Shown here: piece by piece, positions 60,754 through 64,000 of the stretch
How the letters are laid out: each line of letters begins with the position of its first letter
Numbering within the stretch: the stretch's first letter is position 1
Assembly (NCBI GenBank): GCA_963817755.1
Contig: CAWFPB010000001.1
Span: forward strand, 62,001-126,000
Length of the DNA: 64,000 nucleotides
Reading direction: 5' to 3'
Source of the DNA: Oleiagrimonas sp963817755
GTDB lineage: Bacteria; Pseudomonadota; Gammaproteobacteria; Xanthomonadales; Rhodanobacteraceae
Program-made: the position numbers and the translations under genes
Notes under the pieces: generated by a model
The model's database searches: none
What the model was told of the DNA's origin: nothing
Seen by the model: the letters and a program-made list of their open reading frames with translations, nothing else

Positions 60754-62838
60754 CGGACCTGTGGACCCGGCTCAGGCAGCGCAAGCTGGTGCAGTGGGTC
60801 GTGGCCTACGTGGCCGGCGCGTGGGCGGGGATGCAGGTGCTGGACCTGGCGGCGGACAGCTATCACTGGCCGGACCTGGTCATGCATGCGGCCTTCGGCG
60901 CGCTTGCGCTTGGCCTGGTGATCACGTTGCTGCTGGCCTGGTACCACGGCGAACGCGGGGCACAGAAGGTCACCGGCGTGGAACTGCTGTTGCTGGCCGG
61001 CGTGTTCGCCATCGGCGGATTCCTGATCTGGCATTACGCGGGATCCGGGTCGCCGCCCACGAGTGCCGGTCGCGCCCCTGCGTCCGCTGTCGCGGCTTCC
61101 GCGGCGATGCCGAAGCCGAAGCCCGCGGCCAGCATTCCCGCCAAGTCCATCGCCGTGCTGCCGTTCGAGAACCTGTCCTCGGACAAGAACAACCAGTACT
61201 TCGCCGACGGCATGCAGGACTTGATCCTGACCAAGCTGGCCGACATCGGCGACCTGGCGGTGATCTCGCGTACCTCCACCATGAAGTACGGCAGTCATCC
61301 GGAGGATCTGAAGACGGTCGGCCAGCAACTGGGCGTGGCCACGATCCTGGAAGGCAGCGTGCAGAAGGTGGGCGACCAGGTGCTGGTCAACGTGCAGCTG
61401 ATCGATGCGCGCAACGACCACCACATCTGGGCCGAAAGCTACACGCGCACGCTGAAGAACGTGTTCAGCGTCGAGGGCGAGGTGGCGCAGAAGATCGCCG
61501 ACACGCTCAAGGCCCGGCTCTCGCCGGACGAAACCCGGCGCCTGGCTACGACGCTGAGCGACGATCCGGCCGCCAACGACCTGTATCTGCAGGGCGAATA
61601 CTTTTCCCATCGTGGGTCGATCAACTACGACACGGCGGCCATGAAGCGGGCCATCGGCTTCTACCGGAAGGCCATCGCCAGGGCCCCGGATTTTGCCCAG
61701 GCGCGGGCGCATCTATCCATCAATGAAAGCGAGCTTGCCTGGAACGGCGGTGGTGGCACCGACACGGCCACCCTGTATGCCGATGCGCTGGACCAGGCCG
61801 AACAGGCGCTGAAGCTGGCGCCGGACCTGGCCGATGCGCAGCTGGCCCTGGGCTTCTACAACTACTGGGGCCGCGGCGACTACCCGGCCGCACTGAAGGC
61901 GTTTTCCGCCGCCCTGGCCCTGCGGCCCAATGACATCCAGGCACTGTGGGGCAAAGCCTACGTGTTGCGGCGGCAGGGCAGGTTCCACCAGGCCATGGGC
62001 CTGTTCGACAAGGCGCTGGCGCTGGATCCGCGCAATACGTCCCTGTTTGCCGAGCGGGCCGGGACCCTCATGGCGCTGGGGCAGTACGATCGCGCGCAGC
62101 AATCCTTCCAGCGCGCCCTGGCGCTGGATCCGGCCAACGCCACGGCCACGGCTTTTTCCGCGCTGGCGATGGTGCTCCAGAACGGTGACCTGTCCGGGGC
62201 CCTGGCCAAGGCGCAAGGGACACAACTCCAGGGAGCAGATGTTCCGGGTGTACTTCCTGATCTGGGCCCGCAAGTACGATCAGGCGCTTGGGATGCTGCA
62301 CGCCATGCCCGACTCGCCGGACACGTTCAATGCCGCCTACATCGGTCCCAAGGCGCTGTATGTCGCCTACCTGCATGAACTGCGCGGCGACCCGGCCCGG
62401 GCCCGCGTGTTCTACGCCCGTGCGCTGCCACAGGCCCGTGCGCAATATGCCTCGCTGTCCGGCAGTCCCCCCATCAACCAGGCGCTGTCGTTGATCCGCG
62501 TCGCCCAGGCCGAGCTGGGCCTGGGCCGGACCCGGGCCGGCCTGGCGGATACGGACCGGGCGCTGGCGATGGGGAAACACAGCCGCGACCGCTACAACCT
62601 GCCCCAGTTGATGGTGCGTTGCGCCCAGCGGTATGCGCAGGCCGGCCGTGCAGACAAGGCCGTTCCGGTGCTGTCGGCGGCCCTGGACACGCCGGGGGTC
62701 GGGAGCTATTTCTCGCCGGTCATGCTGTGGATCGATCCGGCCTGGGATCCGATCCGCAAGACGCCCGCGTTCCGGGCGCTCGAAAACAAATACGCCCGCT
62801 ACCGTCCGGCGAGCGTGCCTTCCAATACCGGGGACTGA
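60750..62838 (+). pseudogene. TolB-like/TPR membrane protein 2, one frameshift near the C-terminus
   Basis: About 695 residues if one base is removed near 62220 (GGGACACAAC). Two to three N-terminal helices, then IPAKSIAVLPFENLSSDKNN and YFADGMQDLILTKLADIGDL, nearly identical to gene 1, and TPR units such as ALKLAPDLADAQLALGFYNYW and ALALDPRNTSLFAERAGTL. After the shift, EQMFRVYFLIWARKYDQAL continues to a shared C-terminus, FSPVMLWIDPAWDPIRKTPAF. A tandem duplicate of gene 1. The role is unknown; perhaps envelope assembly or signalling. Confidence 0.75.
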
Positions 62839-62973
62839 CCACGCGCTCTCCATCGTGGGCTGGCCCTGCGATGGTGTCGGAGTGGCCCGGAACGCCGTAA
62901 ACACGTACATTGGGCGTGCCCCAAGGCCATCGCTCCATGGGGGAGCGATGCACAGAACGAGACCAAAAAATTT

Positions 62974-63387
62974 ATGGCGACCAAATCCACTGCCAAGAAG
63001 ACTGCTAAATCCAAGCCCGCTGCCAAGAAGGCTGCCCCGGCCAAGTCCGCTGTCAAGGCGGCCCCGGCCATCAAGCCGATCAAGGACACCCTGACCAAGT
63101 CGGCGTTGATCGAGCACCTGGCCGCGCAGGCCGACGTCGAGAAGAAGCAGGTCAAGGCCGTGCTCGCGGCGCTCGAGAACACCATGTTCGGTTCGGTGCA
63201 CAAGCGCGGCGTGGGCAGCTTCACGCTTCCCGGCCTGTTCAAGGTCAACGCCGTGAAGGTGCCGGCCAAGCCCAAGCGCAAGGGCCGCAACCCGTTCACC
63301 GGCGAAGAGCAGGTGTTCGCCGCCAAGAAGGCGACCGTGAAGGTCAAGGTGCGTCCGCTCAAGAAGCTCAAGGACGCCGCGCTCTGA
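62974..63387 (+). CDS. HU-family DNA-binding protein with a Lys/Ala-rich N-terminal tail
   Basis: 137 residues. The first 40 residues are lysine- and alanine-rich (TAKKTAKSKPAAKKAAPAK), like histone H1 tails. The HU/IHF-like domain starts near TKSALIEHLAAQADVEKK and runs to GRNPFTGEEQVFAAKKATVKVKV, with a longer arm than HU. Xanthomonadales carry such extended HU proteins. Probably a nucleoid protein. It lies between the TPR genes and the transporter gene. Confidence 0.88.
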   Translation: MATKSTAKKTAKSKPAAKKAAPAKSAVKAAPAIKPIKDTLTKSALIEHLAAQADVEKKQVKAVLAALENTMFGSVHKRGVGSFTLPGLFKVNAVKVPAKPKRKGRNPFTGEEQVFAAKKATVKVKVRPLKKLKDAAL

Positions 63388-63543
63388 TCCGTGCCTGAGT
63401 GCCCTCCTGCAGCGATGCCTGCTGCAGGGGGCATGCGCGATGCGCATCGACGCACCGCGCATGCTTGAACGCGGTCGAACATGGTCGCCCCGCGATGCGG
63501 GTTTGTTACCCTGACGGCCGGTCAAGCAACGAGGTTGTGTCCC

Positions 63544-64000
63544 GTGGCCCGTGACCTGCATTCCTCCAGGCGCCTTGCGGCGGTGCTGCTGCTTGCTGCC
63601 GCTCTCGTCATCCCGCTGGCTCACGCCGGTCCGCCGTTCGAGACCGACGATCCGGGCATGTTCCCGGTGCATACCGGCGAGGCCTACCTGTTCACCACGG
63701 GCGGGCGCAGCGCCGACGGCCTCGGTGTCGACGCCGCGCCGGGCGCGGAAATCAACTACAGCTTCCTGCCCGACACGTTCGCGCACCTGGTGGTGCCGAT
63801 GGCCTTCAACGATCCCGTGCACGGCGGGTCCACGTACGGGCCGGGCGACGTGGAGCTGGGCTTCAAGTGGCGCTTCCTGAGCCAGTCCGAGGACGGCATC
63901 GACGTGGCCACCTTCCCGCTGGCCGAACTGCCCACCGGCAGCGCGCGGCGCGGGCTGGGCAGCCGCAAGGCCAGCTATTTCGTGCCGATCTGGCTGCAGA
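63544..64000 (+). CDS. outer-membrane transporter-like protein, N-terminal part
   Basis: At least 152 residues from a GTG start; runs off the right edge. A signal peptide (AAVLLLAAALVIPLAHA) is followed by GPPFETDDPGMFPVHTGE, the opening of the MetA-pathway phenol-degradation/transporter family of barrel proteins. The visible part has alternating strands (EINYSFLPDTFAHLVVPMAF, DVELGFKWRFLS). The substrate cannot be inferred. Confidence 0.7.
   Translation, partial: MARDLHSSRRLAAVLLLAAALVIPLAHAGPPFETDDPGMFPVHTGEAYLFTTGGRSADGLGVDAAPGAEINYSFLPDTFAHLVVPMAFNDPVHGGSTYGPGDVELGFKWRFLSQSEDGIDVATFPLAELPTGSARRGLGSRKASYFVPIWLQ

Overview
The window is high-GC gammaproteobacterial chromosome, most like the Xanthomonadales (Lysobacter/Luteimonas/Xanthomonas relatives). 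Markers are a Clp-type CRP-family regulator next to a Xanthomonas-type speD, trpE split from trpGDC, coq7 next to a GlcF-like Fe-S protein, the rplM-rpsI pair, and intergenic repeat families typical of this order. Gene names rest on reading motifs in the sequence; no database search was run.

Layout. 1-5.1 kb: a partial monooxygenase-like gene, an NAD(P)-binding epimerase-like gene, two small membrane proteins, purC, a monoheme cytochrome c, a DjlA-like co-chaperone and rpe. 5.05-11.7 kb: a proteobacterial dedicated sortase locus, made of a frameshifted sortase, its VIT/VWA target protein, two tiny minus-strand genes with their own terminator, a response regulator (PdsR-like) and a histidine kinase (PdsS-like). 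11.8-28.1 kb: core genes trpE, a YbjQ-like gene, a predicted aminopeptidase, a PanE-like reductase, a copper locus (DUF2946 plus OprC-like receptor), a diheme cytochrome, trpG-trpD-trpC, a HAD phosphatase, clp, speD, coq7, a GlcF-like gene, rplM and rpsI.

28.15-48.79 kb: a tRNA-Gln(CTG) gene whose 3' end is the attachment site of a roughly 20.6-kb integrative mobilizable element. It carries a tyrosine integrase next to attL, a MobA/MobL relaxase with a candidate oriT, a second tyrosine recombinase and a defence cargo: a short type II CBASS (CD-NTase, E2-like protein, patatin phospholipase), a HelD/UvrD-like helicase with a nuclease-like insertion, a zinc-hook AAA ATPase of the RloC/PrrC kind, a possible nuclease, a RadC-like JAB protein and several unknowns. 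The 18-bp attR is followed by a diverged ~175-bp tandem repeat that carries two further copies of the tRNA 3' end, and a decayed copy lies near 51.6 kb.

49.3-64 kb: a VIT1/CCC1-family transporter, a cupin, a glycine-zipper lipoprotein and a TonB-C-like lipoprotein. Then come a 4.8-kb segment bounded by perfect 15-bp inverted repeats and holding two broken minus-strand genes (one a phospholipase-D-like protein), a VOC-family gene, two tandem TolB-like/TPR membrane proteins that are both frameshifted, a long-tailed HU-like protein and a partial outer-membrane transporter-like gene.

Several accessory genes (sortase, E2, the PLD gene, both TPR genes) carry single-base net insertions, whereas the core genes are intact. 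This may be real decay, residual sequencing error, or both.
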